From Halobacillus massiliensis (GTDB lineage Bacteria > Bacillota > Bacilli > Bacillales > Halobacillaceae), in NCBI RefSeq assembly GCF_900166625.1, contig NZ_LT800499.1:2149731-2213730 (forward strand): a stretch of 64,000 nt of DNA, given 5' to 3'. Position 1 is the stretch's first letter, and each line of letters starts with the position of its first letter. This document shows, one piece after another, positions 17,341-27,263 of this stretch. The translations under genes and the position numbers were made by a program. The notes under the pieces were generated by a model, which saw only the letters and a program-made list of their open reading frames with translations, was not told the origin of the DNA and searched no databases.

Positions 17341-18312
17341 ATGAAACTAGCCATGATTTATTCTTTTTTAAAACAAGATTTAGCCACTATTGAAGATGCT
17401 GTTAATGAAACCATTCAGTCAAATAATGTGGTGCTTCGTGAAGCTTCCAGCCAACTGCTTAATGCTGGAGGGAAGCGGATCCGCCCTGTATTTGTCCTGT
17501 TAGCAGGTAAGTTCGGAGACTATCAGATTGATCGTATGAAGGCTGTGGCCGTTTCCTTAGAATTGATTCACACCGCCTCACTTGTCCATGATGATGTCAT
17601 TGATGAAGCAGAAGTAAGACGTGGAGAGCCTACCATTAAATCCAAATGGGATAACCGGATCGCAATGTATACGGGTGATTACATTTTTGCCCGCTCACTG
17701 GAAAACCTATCTACTTTAAATGACCCAAGAGCCCATCAAATCCTTGCTAAAACGATGGTTGAGCTGTGTCTGGGGGAAATTGAACAAATTAAGGACAAGT
17801 ATGATGTGCAGCAGAATTTACGCCAGTATTTAAGAAGAATTAAGCGTAAAACTGCTATTCTCATCGCTTCAAGCTGCCGGCTGGGAGCTATAGCAGCAGG
17901 GGTAAAAGAAGAAGAGGAAAAGGCGCTATACCGTTATGGATACTATGTGGGCATGTCCTACCAGATTATTGACGATGTTCTTGATTTTACAGAATCGGAA
18001 GAACAGTTAGGTAAACCGGCGGGAAGCGACCTTCTCCAAGGAAATATTACGCTGCCTGTTTTTATTTCTATGTGCGAAGACAAAGAATTTAAAGCCGATT
18101 TAACCGAGCTTTTTATGAAAGAGAACCTGAAAGCTCATCATATGAGTGAGTTGATAGAAACAATTAAAACCAATGGTTCAATTGAGAAGGCATTAAAGAT
18201 CAGTGATCGTTATTTGGATAAGGCGTATGAAGCGCTTGATACACTTCCGCCAAACCGAGCGAAACAAACATTAAAAGGAATAGCTAAGTATATTGGAAAA
18301 AGAAGGGTATAA
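17341..18312 (+). CDS. hepT: Heptaprenyl diphosphate synthase component II
   Basis: The catalytic subunit (323 residues) of heptaprenyl diphosphate synthase. The first aspartate-rich motif appears as HDDVIDEAEVRRG near residue 85 and the second as DDVLDFT near 210; GGKRIRP and the conserved GDYIFARS are also present. ATG 17341 is preceded by GAGG at good spacing and gives MKLAMIYSFL, which aligns with the B. subtilis core; a TTG directly after the menG stop (17326) is less likely. A promoter for ndk begins only six bases past the stop codon. Confidence 0.94.
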   Translation: MKLAMIYSFLKQDLATIEDAVNETIQSNNVVLREASSQLLNAGGKRIRPVFVLLAGKFGDYQIDRMKAVAVSLELIHTASLVHDDVIDEAEVRRGEPTIKSKWDNRIAMYTGDYIFARSLENLSTLNDPRAHQILAKTMVELCLGEIEQIKDKYDVQQNLRQYLRRIKRKTAILIASSCRLGAIAAGVKEEEEKALYRYGYYVGMSYQIIDDVLDFTESEEQLGKPAGSDLLQGNITLPVFISMCEDKEFKADLTELFMKENLKAHHMSELIETIKTNGSIEKALKISDRYLDKAYEALDTLPPNRAKQTLKGIAKYIGKRRV

Positions 18313-18317
18313 AAGGT

Positions 18318-18346
18318 TTGCCACTGAGGGTCTCTTTTGGTAAAAT
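18318..18346 (+). promoter_or_regulatory. SigA promoter of ndk
   Basis: TTGCCA (18318-18323) and TAAAAT (18341-18346) are exactly 17 bases apart, with an extended -10 TGG. The predicted start of transcription is near 18353. Confidence 0.7.
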
Positions 18347-18360
18347 CTTTTATGGTGCTA

Positions 18361-18378
18361 TTTAAAAGCGCTTTCAAA
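18361..18378 (+). promoter_or_regulatory. Candidate CcpA cre site in the ndk leader
   Basis: TTTAAAAGCGCTTTCAAA is a near-perfect 18-base palindrome with one mismatched base pair. Read on the other strand it contains TTGAAAGCG, and it fits the cre consensus WTGNAANCGNWNNCW with one mismatch. It lies just downstream of the predicted ndk transcription start, where CcpA would repress. Confidence 0.4.
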
Positions 18379-18404
18379 CATTACATAAGTTGAGGTGTTT
18401 ATCG

Positions 18405-18851
18405 ATGGAAAAAACATTTTTAATGATTAAGCCTGATGGAGTACAGCGTAGTTTAATTGGTGATATTACCGCAAAGTTTGAAAGGAAAGGTTTTAAGCTG
18501 GCCGGCGCTAAGCTCATGCAAATTGATCGGACTCTTGCAGAAGAGCATTACGGTGAACATAAAGGAAAACCATTTTTCAATGAATTGGTTGACTTTATTA
18601 CTTCCGGCCCAGTATTTGCAATGGTCTGGGAAGGCGAGAACGTAATTTCAACCGCACGGTTAATGATGGGAGCTACTAACCCGAAAGAATCTGCTCCAGG
18701 GACAGTACGCGGGGACTATGGAGTAAACGTTGGTAAAAATGTTATTCATGGTTCGGATTCATCAGAAAGTGCCGAGCGCGAAATTGGACTTTTCTTCAAT
18801 AAGCAGGAGCTTATAGATTACAACAAAGACAGCCTAGCCTGGGTTTACTAA
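18405..18851 (+). CDS. ndk: Nucleoside-diphosphate kinase
   Basis: Transfers phosphate from NTPs to NDPs through a phosphohistidine. The 148-residue protein begins [17 protein letters not shown], and the active-site histidine lies in [10 protein letters not shown] near residue 115; [17 protein letters not shown] precedes it. All catalytic residues are present and the length is typical. ATG 18405 follows TTGAGGTG. It has its own promoter and terminator. In B. subtilis cheR follows ndk; here no cheR is seen and 256 bases separate ndk from aroC. Confidence 0.97.
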   Translation: MEKTFLMIKPDGVQRSLIGDITAKFERKGFKLAGAKLMQIDRTLAEEHYGEHKGKPFFNELVDFITSGPVFAMVWEGENVISTARLMMGATNPKESAPGTVRGDYGVNVGKNVIHGSDSSESAEREIGLFFNKQELIDYNKDSLAWVY

Positions 18852-18863
18852 ATTCCTGGGTGA

Positions 18864-18920
18864 GAGAGCCATTTAAAAGCCTTTTTCTTGAAGGTTTTTC
18901 ACAAATGGCTCTCTTTTTTA
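18864..18920 (+). terminator. Terminator of ndk
   Basis: GAGAGCCATTT (18864-18874) pairs perfectly with AAATGGCTCTC (18903-18913), followed by TTTTTTA. Confidence 0.9.
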
Positions 18921-19061
18921 TTTAGTTAAACCATTTACAGTTTTGATTTAATGCTTTAACCTGTAAAAGAGATACAGTGCTTTCATTCATGAGAAGAAAT
19001 TAAGTTTTTTAATTTTTTTATAAAAGATTGAATTTTTAAAGAACACAACCCTTAATCGTTG

Positions 19062-19070
19062 TGATATAGT
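19062..19070 (+). promoter_or_regulatory. Candidate promoter of the aro operon
   Basis: TGATATAGT is an extended -10-like element 38 bases before the aroC start. The -35 region is poor. No T-box, TRAP-binding series or riboswitch fold was recognised between the ndk terminator and aroC. Confidence 0.4.
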
Positions 19071-19107
19071 AGTACATAAAATTTAGAATTGAGGAGGAAA
19101 ACATAAT

Positions 19108-20274
19108 ATGCGCTATCTTACTGCAGGAGAATCACATGGCAAACAACTAACTACAATTATTGAAGGGGTACCTTCACATCTGCCCCTGACTCCTCAGCAA
19201 ATTAATGAGTCTTTAATCCGCCGCCAGGGAGGTTACGGCCGTGGACGCCGGATGCAGATAGAGAAAGATTTAGTTGATATTACAAGCGGAGTCCGTCATG
19301 GATATACTCTCGGATCACCAATTTCTTTAGTCGTTCATAATGACGATTTTAAGCACTGGATAAATATTATGGGAGAAGATCCCCTGCCTGAAGGAACTGA
19401 AGTAAAACGCACCATCTCACGTCCGCGTCCTGGTCATGCGGATTTAAACGGAGGTTTGAAATATGGCCACCGTGATATGAGAAACGTACTGGAACGTTCA
19501 TCAGCACGAGAAACAGCCGCTCGAGTAGGAGCTGGAGCTGTAGCGAAAGTTTTGCTTCGGGAGCTTGGAATTGAGGTAGCGGGTTACGTTCGGGAAATTG
19601 CAGGCATTGTCAGTGAGGTTGATGAGACGATGAGCCTTCAAGAACGTGCACGTATTTCAGAAGATTCTCCGGTTCGAACATTTGACGAAGCGGCTGCAAA
19701 GAAAATGATGGAAGCGATCGATACTGCTAAAAAAGAAGGAGATTCTATTGGTGGAGTATGTGAAGTTTATGTAGAAGGCATGCCGCCGGGAATTGGATCT
19801 TACGTTCAGTACGATCGCAAGCTTGATGCAAAAATCGCTGGTGCGGTAATGAGTATTAACGCTTTTAAAGGGGTCGAATTCGGAATAGGTTTTGAAGCCG
19901 CCCGCAGAAATGGCAGCAAGGTCCATGATGAAATCCTATGGAGCGAGGAGCGGGGCTACTACCGCCGAACGAATAATTTAGGCGGATTTGAAGGCGGTAT
20001 GACTTCAGGAATGCCGATTGTTGTAAAAGGGGTCATGAAGCCTATTCCTACTTTATATAAACCATTGCAAAGTATAGATATTGAAACAAAAGAACCCTTC
20101 CAGGCCAGTATCGAGCGCTCTGATTCATGTGCTGTTCCAGCGGCTTCCGTCGTTATGGAGCATATTGTCGCATTTGAACTGGCAAAAGCAATTACAGAGG
20201 AATTTCCTTCTGATTACTTTCCGCGCTTGAAAAAAGCCGTCGATGATTACAGAGAAGAAGTGCGTGAGTTTTAA
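19108..20274 (+). CDS. aroC: Chorismate synthase
   Basis: Converts EPSP to chorismate with reduced FMN, the last step of the shikimate pathway (called aroF in B. subtilis). The 388-residue protein opens with [14 protein letters not shown], the family signature 1. [11 protein letters not shown] and RPRPGHADL follow, and the signature [18 protein letters not shown] lies near residue 132. ATG 19108 has a GAGGAGG site. It starts a six-gene block, aroC-aroB-aroH-hisC-tyrA-aroA, with overlaps or short gaps throughout, and so is probably the first gene of one transcript. Confidence 0.97.
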   Translation: MRYLTAGESHGKQLTTIIEGVPSHLPLTPQQINESLIRRQGGYGRGRRMQIEKDLVDITSGVRHGYTLGSPISLVVHNDDFKHWINIMGEDPLPEGTEVKRTISRPRPGHADLNGGLKYGHRDMRNVLERSSARETAARVGAGAVAKVLLRELGIEVAGYVREIAGIVSEVDETMSLQERARISEDSPVRTFDEAAAKKMMEAIDTAKKEGDSIGGVCEVYVEGMPPGIGSYVQYDRKLDAKIAGAVMSINAFKGVEFGIGFEAARRNGSKVHDEILWSEERGYYRRTNNLGGFEGGMTSGMPIVVKGVMKPIPTLYKPLQSIDIETKEPFQASIERSDSCAVPAASVVMEHIVAFELAKAITEEFPSDYFPRLKKAVDDYREEVREF

Positions 20275-21356
20275 TGAAAGAACTGACAATCCATTCTTCT
20301 ACCCATAATTATCAAGTTATGATTGGCCGTTCGCTGCGTCATCAACTGGATACATTAATAAAGAATGATTATGCAAGCGTACTTGTGATTTCCGACTCAG
20401 TAGTTGCTGATTTATATTTGGAAGATGTAAAAGCTGCATTTTCTAAAAGTACAAAAGTTTTTTCAGCCGTCGTGCCTGCCGGAGAAGGATCAAAAAGCAT
20501 CGAGCATTACGGAAACCTGCTTGATAAATGCATTGACAATCAGCTGGACAGGCAGTCGCTGATTGTCGCACTTGGCGGTGGAATGGTTGGGGACTTGGCC
20601 GGTTTTGCAGCCTCTACCTACTTAAGGGGTATCGATTTCATTCAGATGCCTACTTCTATACTGGCTCACGACAGCAGTGTAGGTGGTAAAGTTGCCATCA
20701 ATCATCCACAAGGCAAGAACTTAATCGGTTCCTTCTATAATCCAGTTCAAGTGGTTTATGATACGGCAACTCTCCAAAGTCTTCCTTTAGCAGAAATTCG
20801 TTCAGGGTACGGGGAAGTTATTAAACATGCCTTGTTAAGCGATGAATCCTGGTATAACGAATTAAAAAGTAAGAAGGTTACAGAAGTTACAGAAGAAGAG
20901 CTGGAAGATTACCTTTTGAGCGGAATTAAAGTAAAAGCTAGAATCGTCGAGAATGACGAAAGAGAACAGGGTGTCAGGAAACACTTAAACCTTGGGCATA
21001 CACTTGCCCATGCGCTTGAAGCAGAGCTCGGTTATGGAGATATTACACATGGTGAATCCGTTGCTATTGGCATTGCCTTTGCGATGAGGGTATCTCAACA
21101 GAAATTAAAGAGCAGTCTGCCGGTTGATTCTTACTTTAAGTGGCTTACCCTTAACGATTATCCCATGGAGACACTTGTAAATGCTGACACTAAAAAGCTC
21201 GTACACCGGATGAAATGGGATAAAAAAACCGTTAAAGAAGATATTCATTTTGTCATGTTAGAAGAAATCGGGAAGCCGGTTGTCAAAAAAGTAAGTAATG
21301 AAGAACTTACTCACTATTTGGAACAATTTATTGGAGAGGTGAGCCGTATTGAATAG
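20274..21356 (+). CDS. aroB: 3-dehydroquinate synthase
   Basis: Cyclises DAHP to 3-dehydroquinate with NAD+ and a divalent metal, the second shikimate step. The 360-residue chain has the NAD-binding GGGMVGDLAGFAASTYLRG near residue 102, DSSVGGKVAINHP near 143, and the metal-binding HxxxH in LNLGHTLAHALE near 245. Its ATG shares one base with the aroC stop codon (TAATG), implying translational coupling. The 3' end overlaps the start of aroH by eight bases. Confidence 0.96.
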   Translation: MKELTIHSSTHNYQVMIGRSLRHQLDTLIKNDYASVLVISDSVVADLYLEDVKAAFSKSTKVFSAVVPAGEGSKSIEHYGNLLDKCIDNQLDRQSLIVALGGGMVGDLAGFAASTYLRGIDFIQMPTSILAHDSSVGGKVAINHPQGKNLIGSFYNPVQVVYDTATLQSLPLAEIRSGYGEVIKHALLSDESWYNELKSKKVTEVTEEELEDYLLSGIKVKARIVENDEREQGVRKHLNLGHTLAHALEAELGYGDITHGESVAIGIAFAMRVSQQKLKSSLPVDSYFKWLTLNDYPMETLVNADTKKLVHRMKWDKKTVKEDIHFVMLEEIGKPVVKKVSNEELTHYLEQFIGEVSRIE

Positions 21357-21711
21357 AGGAATTAGAGGAGCGACTACGGTAGAAAAGAACGACGCAGAGG
21401 AAATCGTAACTCGATCTTATGAGCTCGTGCGTGATATGGTTCACCAAAATGACGTTAATCCTAAAGACGTTGTGTCCGTATTCTTTACCGTAACGAATGA
21501 TTTAAATGCAGCGTTTCCAGCTAAATCTCTTAGAAAATTGGAAGGATGGACATACGTGCCCGTCATGTGTATGACAGAAATTCCAGTGCCTGAAAGCTTA
21601 GGGATGTGCATTCGTGTTATGATGACCGTTAACACAGAACGCGATCAGGATAAAGTGGAGCATATTTATCACCATGAAGCTATAGCTTTAAGACCAGACT
21701 TAAAAAATTGA
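21349..21711 (+). CDS. aroH: Chorismate mutase, AroH type
   Basis: A 120-residue trimeric enzyme turning chorismate into prephenate for tyrosine and phenylalanine. The AroH fold signatures are seen: [17 protein letters not shown] at the N-terminus with the conserved Arg-Gly-Ala-Thr-Thr, and [11 protein letters not shown] near residue 87. The start is TTG 21349, inside the end of aroB, preceded by GGAGAGGTGAG. In B. subtilis aroH is followed by the six trp genes and then hisC; here hisC begins 17 bases later, so the trp operon is absent from this site. Confidence 0.93.
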   Translation: MNRGIRGATTVEKNDAEEIVTRSYELVRDMVHQNDVNPKDVVSVFFTVTNDLNAAFPAKSLRKLEGWTYVPVMCMTEIPVPESLGMCIRVMMTVNTERDQDKVEHIYHHEAIALRPDLKN

Positions 21712-21727
21712 GAGGAGTTCATCAGTC

Positions 21728-22822
21728 ATGCAGGCTAAAGAAATATTAAAGAATATGAAACCCTATAAACCCGGGAAACAAATTGAAGAAGTAAAAGAAG
21801 AATACGGATTGGATCGTATCGTTAAGCTTGCGTCTAATGAAAATCCATTCGGTTTCTCAAGTCAAGTAAAGGAACAGCTGCCCGCTTTAATAAACCAGCT
21901 GGAAAAATATCCTGATGGTTATTCTGCCGCTCTAAGAAAAAAAATGGCCAGTTTTCTTAATGTTAAGGGAGAACAGCTTATATTTGGTAATGGATCAGAC
22001 GAGATCGTCCAGATCATCTGTCGCACATTTCTTGAAGCGGGAGCGAACACAGTCATGGCTACTCCTACATTCCCACAGTACCGTCATAACGCCCTGATCG
22101 AAGGGGCAGAGGTTCGGGAAGTACCTTTACAGAACGGTCATCATGATATCGAAGCCATGCTTGACCAAATAGATGAGCGGACACGAGTATTATGGTTATG
22201 TACTCCTAATAATCCTACTGGTGTTCATATGACAGAAAGTGAAGTGAAACTCGTCCTCTCAAGCGTGCCATCTCATGTGCTTGTTGTAATAGATGAAGCC
22301 TACTATGAATACATGGATGCAGATAACCGTTTTGAGTCACTTGCTGACTTAAATAATTACGAAAACTTAATCGTTTTACGTACTTTTTCGAAAGCCTATG
22401 GTTTAGCTGGTTTAAGAATTGGCTATGGCGTTGCCTCTCCATCTATAATTCAGACGCTGGAACCGGCGCGGGAACCTTTTAATACATCTACAATAGCCCA
22501 GGCAGCCGCCATACTTGCGCTTGATGACCAATCATTTATTAATGAATCAATTGCCAGTAATAAGAAATCCAAGGAAGAACTCTTTAAGTTTCTCGAAGAA
22601 AATGACATCGAATACTATCCGTCACAGGCAAACTTTGTACTTATTCACCTGCCGATCAGCGGCGATGAGATGTTTGAACACCTACTGAGTAAAGGATTTA
22701 TCGTGCGATCCGGGGAAGCTCTTGGACTGCCTCAATCGATCCGTTTAACTATCGGTAAAGAAGAGGATATGTACGTCATTCAGAAAGAAATTAAAGAAAA
22801 AATTCAGAGTGTGACTACATGA
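21728..22822 (+). CDS. hisC: Histidinol-phosphate aminotransferase
   Basis: A PLP-dependent enzyme of 364 residues acting in histidine synthesis and, in Bacillus, also on aromatic 2-oxo acids. SNENPFGFS appears near residue 36, the PLP-binding NNPTG near 163, and the Schiff-base lysine in [17 protein letters not shown] near 225. It belongs to class I/II aminotransferases. The GAGAGGAG site is good. Lying among aro genes and overlapping tyrA by four bases, it probably supplies transamination for tyrosine and phenylalanine as well as histidine. Confidence 0.95.
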   Translation: MQAKEILKNMKPYKPGKQIEEVKEEYGLDRIVKLASNENPFGFSSQVKEQLPALINQLEKYPDGYSAALRKKMASFLNVKGEQLIFGNGSDEIVQIICRTFLEAGANTVMATPTFPQYRHNALIEGAEVREVPLQNGHHDIEAMLDQIDERTRVLWLCTPNNPTGVHMTESEVKLVLSSVPSHVLVVIDEAYYEYMDADNRFESLADLNNYENLIVLRTFSKAYGLAGLRIGYGVASPSIIQTLEPAREPFNTSTIAQAAAILALDDQSFINESIASNKKSKEELFKFLEENDIEYYPSQANFVLIHLPISGDEMFEHLLSKGFIVRSGEALGLPQSIRLTIGKEEDMYVIQKEIKEKIQSVTT

Positions 22823-23916
22823 AAACCGTATTTTTTGTAGGACTTGGATTAATTGGCGGATCACTAGCGATGAACACGGTTAAGAAAAAAGGGTACCGGG
22901 TTATCGGAATGGATCCAAATAAAAAAACAATTGAAATGGCTCTAATGCAAGGAGTTATTGAAGAACCAGTAGAAGATTTCGAACAAGGCTGCCGGAAGGC
23001 CGATGTTCTTGTCTTAGCAACCCCTATCTCAATGACTGTCGATTACTTATCACAGCTTGATCGATTGGAATTAGATCATAAGCTTCTTGTCACAGATGTA
23101 TCATCTGTAAAAAATCAGGTACTTAAGGCTGCTGAACGGCTGAAAAATCCTAAAGTAATGTTTGTAGGAGGGCATCCGATGGCAGGGTCTCATAAACAGG
23201 GTTTTTCGGCGGCGAAACCTCATTTATTTGAAAATGCGATTTATGTCCTTACACCTGCAGCAGGAAGTTCAAGCGAAGATGCAGCAGCATTGAAAGATCT
23301 TTTTTCAGAAACAGGAGCACGCTTTTTAACTTTTAATACAGAAGAACATGATGAAATGACAGCCGTCATTTCTCACTTTCCCCACCTGATTGCTTCTTCA
23401 CTCGTTCATCAGGCACGGGAGTGGCAGAAAAAGCATCCATATCTTGAACATTTAGCCGCCGGCGGATTCCGTGATATTACACGGATCGCTTCAAGCAATC
23501 CTAAACTATGGCAGGACATTTTTTTCCAGAACCGGAACCTGCTTATTCAAATGCTGGATGACTGGATGGAAGAAATGGCTGACATCAAGCAGTTATTAAA
23601 AGCACGAGACAAGGAATCCACCTATCAATATTTAGTGGAAGCAAAAAAATACAGGGACGGTCTTCCTGCCAAAGAAAAAGGAGCTATCCCATCCTTTTAT
23701 GATTTGTATGTAGATATTCATGATCAGCCTGGTGCCATTCATAAGGTCATTAAAAAGCTCGCAGAGAAAGAAATCAGTATTAAAAATATTGAAATCCTCG
23801 AAGTACGCGAAGGTATTACCGGTGTGCTGAGGATTAGTTTTCCATCAGATAAAGAGCAGCAGAAAAGCTATGACTTATTAAGGGCAAGCGGCTATGAATT
23901 GATGATAGAGGAGTAA
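22819..23916 (+). CDS. tyrA: Prephenate dehydrogenase with ACT domain
   Basis: Oxidatively decarboxylates prephenate to 4-hydroxyphenylpyruvate for tyrosine. The 365-residue protein starts with the Rossmann motif [11 protein letters not shown]. It has [16 protein letters not shown] near residue 118 and the catalytic-domain helix with [10 protein letters not shown]. The C-terminal ACT domain begins near residue 297 ([19 protein letters not shown]) and probably mediates tyrosine feedback. Its ATG overlaps the hisC stop in an ATGA arrangement. Confidence 0.95.
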   Translation: MKTVFFVGLGLIGGSLAMNTVKKKGYRVIGMDPNKKTIEMALMQGVIEEPVEDFEQGCRKADVLVLATPISMTVDYLSQLDRLELDHKLLVTDVSSVKNQVLKAAERLKNPKVMFVGGHPMAGSHKQGFSAAKPHLFENAIYVLTPAAGSSSEDAAALKDLFSETGARFLTFNTEEHDEMTAVISHFPHLIASSLVHQAREWQKKHPYLEHLAAGGFRDITRIASSNPKLWQDIFFQNRNLLIQMLDDWMEEMADIKQLLKARDKESTYQYLVEAKKYRDGLPAKEKGAIPSFYDLYVDIHDQPGAIHKVIKKLAEKEISIKNIEILEVREGITGVLRISFPSDKEQQKSYDLLRASGYELMIEE

Positions 23917-23927
23917 GGAGGAAAGTT

Positions 23928-25226
23928 ATGTCCAGTATTCAGTTAAACCCCTTAAAAGAGGGGCTTTCCGGAAATCTCTCAGTACCCGGGGATAAATCAA
24001 TTTCTCATCGCGCCGTAATTTTCTCAGCACTGGCAGAGGGAACGTCGCATATTACAAATTTTTTAACAGGAGAAGACTGTCTTCGAACAGTCCAGGCTTT
24101 TCGGGAATTTGGAGTGGAAATTGAACGTAAAGGAAAAGAGGTAACGATTTACGGAAAAGGTATAAATGCTTTACAAACCCCCACACAGCCGATTAACTTT
24201 GGAAACTCCGGGACGACAGCACGCTTGTTAAGCGGTGTACTAGCAGCCCTTCCTCATTTCAGTACAGCGTTTGGAGATGCCTCCTTATCGAAACGCCCCA
24301 TGGACCGTGTCGTTCTTCCTCTGAGAGAAATGGGGGCTAAGATATCGGGAAGGGAAGAAGCCCGCTTGCTTCCATTAGCATTTGAGGGTCGTGAGCTTAC
24401 CGGGGCTACTATTGAAATGAGTGTAAAAAGTGCTCAGGTAAAATCCGCTCTTCTTTTAGCTGGAATGCTTGCTGAAGGAGAAACAAATGTTATTGAAAAA
24501 GGGACTACACGAAATCATACAGAGATGCTGATGTCCGAATATGGTATTCATATACAAAAAGAGGGACAGAAGCTTACTATTCAAGGAAATCAGCAGCCGA
24601 AATCCTCAGATTTAAGAGTTCCAGGAGATATATCATCTGCTGCCTTCTTTTTAGTGGCAGCTGCGATCACCTCAGGCAGTAGTATTTTAATCGAGGGGGT
24701 TGGGTTAAATCCAACAAGAAATGGTATTATTACAGCTCTTGAACAGATGGGTGCCGATATTAAGACTGAGGAAACAGGGCGTGTTGGTCATGAACCTGTT
24801 GGTAATGTTTCTATTAAGAGCAGTAAGTTAAATGGTATAACTCTTGAAGGTGATTTGATACCGAACTTGATCGATGAGATACCTATCATTGCACTAGCTG
24901 CTACTCAAGCTGAAGGGCAGACGGTTATTAAGGATGCAGGAGAGCTTAAGGTGAAAGAGACAAACCGTATCGATTCTGTAGTTTTTAATCTTCGAGCGCT
25001 GGGAGCGGATATTGAAGCGACAGAAGACGGAATGATCATTAACGGACCAGTTAACTTAAACGGCGGAACTGTGAACTCTTACGGCGACCATCGTATAGGG
25101 ATGATGGGAGCGATTGCCTCTTATATAGCTGAAGGTCCTGTGGAAATAATTAATCCAAAAAGTATAGATATTTCATATCCAGAATTTTTTGAACATTTTA
25201 ATGAAATTCAAAAGAAAACTTCATAG
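23928..25226 (+). CDS. aroA: 3-phosphoshikimate 1-carboxyvinyltransferase (EPSP synthase)
   Basis: Joins shikimate 3-phosphate and phosphoenolpyruvate to EPSP (aroE in B. subtilis naming). The 432-residue chain has the PGDKSISHRA motif near residue 21, NFGNSGTTARLLSG near 91, and KETNRIDS near 345. The G of NSGT and the downstream A are present where some tolerant types differ; I do not assign a tolerance class. It follows tyrA after 11 bases with an AAGGAGG site. It closes the aro block; a composite hairpin (GCTCTCA/TGAGAGC around AAACCT/AGGTTT) sits 10-60 bases past the stop and may end the transcript. Confidence 0.96.
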   Translation: MSSIQLNPLKEGLSGNLSVPGDKSISHRAVIFSALAEGTSHITNFLTGEDCLRTVQAFREFGVEIERKGKEVTIYGKGINALQTPTQPINFGNSGTTARLLSGVLAALPHFSTAFGDASLSKRPMDRVVLPLREMGAKISGREEARLLPLAFEGRELTGATIEMSVKSAQVKSALLLAGMLAEGETNVIEKGTTRNHTEMLMSEYGIHIQKEGQKLTIQGNQQPKSSDLRVPGDISSAAFFLVAAAITSGSSILIEGVGLNPTRNGIITALEQMGADIKTEETGRVGHEPVGNVSIKSSKLNGITLEGDLIPNLIDEIPIIALAATQAEGQTVIKDAGELKVKETNRIDSVVFNLRALGADIEATEDGMIINGPVNLNGGTVNSYGDHRIGMMGAIASYIAEGPVEIINPKSIDISYPEFFEHFNEIQKKTS

Positions 25227-25986
25227 TTTAGCTAATGCTCTCATACGATATATAAAACCTGATAAAGGTTTTTCGTCTGAGAGCTTATTAGTTTCTAGTG
25301 AAATGTTGATAGAAAAGCCGTTGTCTTATCAAAACTGATGGTGAAAAAGGACAAGTTTAGTTACACTACCGATTGCATTTTATTATTGCGACATGCGTTG
25401 TCAGAAAAGTTTGTTTGTAAACCGCTCATCTGCATTTGTAAGGTAAGGTTTATTCAGGGACATGATGAGAAAAGCTCTTCCAGGTAAGTGTATGTCAGTC
25501 TCCAGTATCTATGTTAATAGATATGACTGGTTTTAGCGGCAGGACGTGTATATTTTTCACTATTGAAGCTTCTGGTTGAAACTGTCGACGGGGTAAGAGT
25601 CCCCCACTCAAAGTGCTGCAAAAGCCCTCTTTATATCATTGTCAAAAATCGTAGAAATACCGAGACGAATTGCGAAAGTTTATAGGTAATCTTATGGAGT
25701 AACTATGGTATTATTAGGTTAACCAATGCGATTGAGAAAGGCGCAATCACACGTGGGGCAGCAGGAGATATCCTTATAGCCGCGCTACCTTATCAAGCTG
25801 ACATTACAATACTTTTTATTTGTCCTCAAGGGGAGTTAGTTGATGAGTGTGGGTATTTCTTATATCATGAGGCTGTCCCCGGTGTGAATGTAATGAAGGG
25901 GGAGCTTTTACAGAGCGATAAATGATCGAAACAAATACAGCAGGAAGAAACATATAACATTTTGTACCACTTGAAAGGGAGTAAGT
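25227..25986. other. 760-bp stretch without a recognised gene
   Basis: Its first 60 bases hold a nested hairpin that may terminate aroA. Further on are a hairpin CCAGTATCTAT/ATAGATA..CTGG near 25502-25530 and a short GGGG/CCCC hairpin near 25583-25597. From 25686 one frame stays open for 79 codons (separate entry). No T-box, TRAP series, tRNA or repeat copy was seen. It is unusually long for a junction that is short in B. subtilis, and may contain a decayed gene or a non-coding RNA. Confidence 0.6.
25686..25925 (+). pseudogene. Open frame lacking a start codon, possible gene remnant
   Basis: An uninterrupted frame of 79 codons runs from just after a TAG at 25683 to TGA 25923-25925. It has no ATG, GTG or TTG start with a ribosome-binding site in its first half. 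The predicted residues look protein-like, with alternating hydrophobic strands (AAGDILIAALPYQADITILF and CGYFLYHEAVPGVNV). I do not recognise the family. It may be the 3' end of a degraded gene or chance. It ends 61 bases before ypiA. Confidence 0.3.
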
Positions 25987-27237
25987 ATGGAAGAGATTCA
26001 TAAAGCGATCCAGGCAATGGAAGCACAAAAGACCGAAGAAGCTATCGATATTTTACAAAAATACCTGCCGCAGGCTGACGAAGAGGAACGCTTTACGATC
26101 ACTGAGCTATATATCCAGTGGGGAATGCTGGAAGAAGCAAAAATGATTCTCCAGGAGCTGATGCAGCGTTATCCAAAAGAAATAGAATTGAAAGTCATGA
26201 TGGCAGAAATTCATATTGATTTAAACGAAGATGAAGAAGCTATCGAGCTGTTAAATGACTTTACACCTGAAGATGAAGGCTACCTGGAATCTTTGATTCA
26301 GCTGGCAGATCTCTATCAGTCCCAAGGGCTCTTTGAAGTTGCTGAACAAAAACTTCTTATTGCTAAACAGCTTGAACCGAATGAAGCGATTATTGATTTC
26401 GCGCTCGGAGAATTGGCTTTCTCAAATGGGGAATATAATAAATGTATTCCTTTTTATGAAAATGCGATGCATCATCAGCCCGTTATTGCTGATATTGAAG
26501 TAGCGACAAGGCTGGCAGAAGCTTATGCTGCAAATGGTGATTTTGAACAGGCTCTCGATTATTTCCAACAAGTTCAGGAAGATAATGCTGAAGTAATGTT
26601 CCGTTACGGATTTGTTGCTTATCAGGCTCAGAGAAACGATATAGCTATAAAGGTGTGGGAGAAGTTATTAGATGAAGATCCGTATTACCAATCCGCCTAT
26701 CCCCTTCTTGCAAGGGCATATGATGCAGAAGGTATGCCGGAAGAAGCTCTTGCTATGACGAAAAAAGGCCTCTCCAAAGATGAATATAATAAAGAATTGT
26801 TTCATCTGGCAGGCTCACTTTCACATAAAGCAGGGGATAAAAAAGCTGGATATGAATACATGAGAGAAGCTGTAGCTCTTGATCCTGGTTATAAGGAAGC
26901 CGTCCTTTTCCTAATTGAAAATTATAAAAGCGATGGAGATTATGAAGCCATTATAGAATTAATTAATCAATTGATTTCCATGGGAGAAGAAGATCCTAAC
27001 CTTCATTACGAACTTGCGAAAGCTTATGAAGAAGAGGAAGACTACGAGCAGGCTCTAGTCCATTATCAAACGGCTTATCCTTCCTTGAAAGAAGACGATG
27101 CCTTCTTAAAATCCTATGGATATTTCCTAATTGAAGAAGGAAGGTTGTCAGAAGGACGTAAAGTGTTAGAAGAATACCTTGCTGTTGATCCATCAGATAC
27201 AGAAATTATTGAATTCGTACATCGACTACGTGATTAA
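25987..27237 (+). CDS. ypiA: TPR-repeat protein YpiA
   Basis: A soluble 416-residue protein made almost entirely of tetratricopeptide-like helical pairs, about ten or eleven repeats (for example EEALAMTKKGL and EQALVHYQTAY), strongly acidic. Such repeats mediate protein contacts; no catalytic motif is seen. The position, followed by ypiB and ypiF, equals that of B. subtilis ypiA, whose role is poorly known. ATG 25987 follows GAAAGGGAG. Confidence 0.85.
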   Translation: MEEIHKAIQAMEAQKTEEAIDILQKYLPQADEEERFTITELYIQWGMLEEAKMILQELMQRYPKEIELKVMMAEIHIDLNEDEEAIELLNDFTPEDEGYLESLIQLADLYQSQGLFEVAEQKLLIAKQLEPNEAIIDFALGELAFSNGEYNKCIPFYENAMHHQPVIADIEVATRLAEAYAANGDFEQALDYFQQVQEDNAEVMFRYGFVAYQAQRNDIAIKVWEKLLDEDPYYQSAYPLLARAYDAEGMPEEALAMTKKGLSKDEYNKELFHLAGSLSHKAGDKKAGYEYMREAVALDPGYKEAVLFLIENYKSDGDYEAIIELINQLISMGEEDPNLHYELAKAYEEEEDYEQALVHYQTAYPSLKEDDAFLKSYGYFLIEEGRLSEGRKVLEEYLAVDPSDTEIIEFVHRLRD

Positions 27238-27263
27238 TTTATAAAGCGCAGGAGGGGCGCAAT

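Noticed and set aside
21334-21400. Several GAG and TAG triplets around the aroB-aroH overlap, considered as a TRAP-binding site
   Set aside because: Only about six triplets with irregular 2-10 base spacing, partly within coding sequence; TRAP sites need about 9-11 at 2-3 base spacing.
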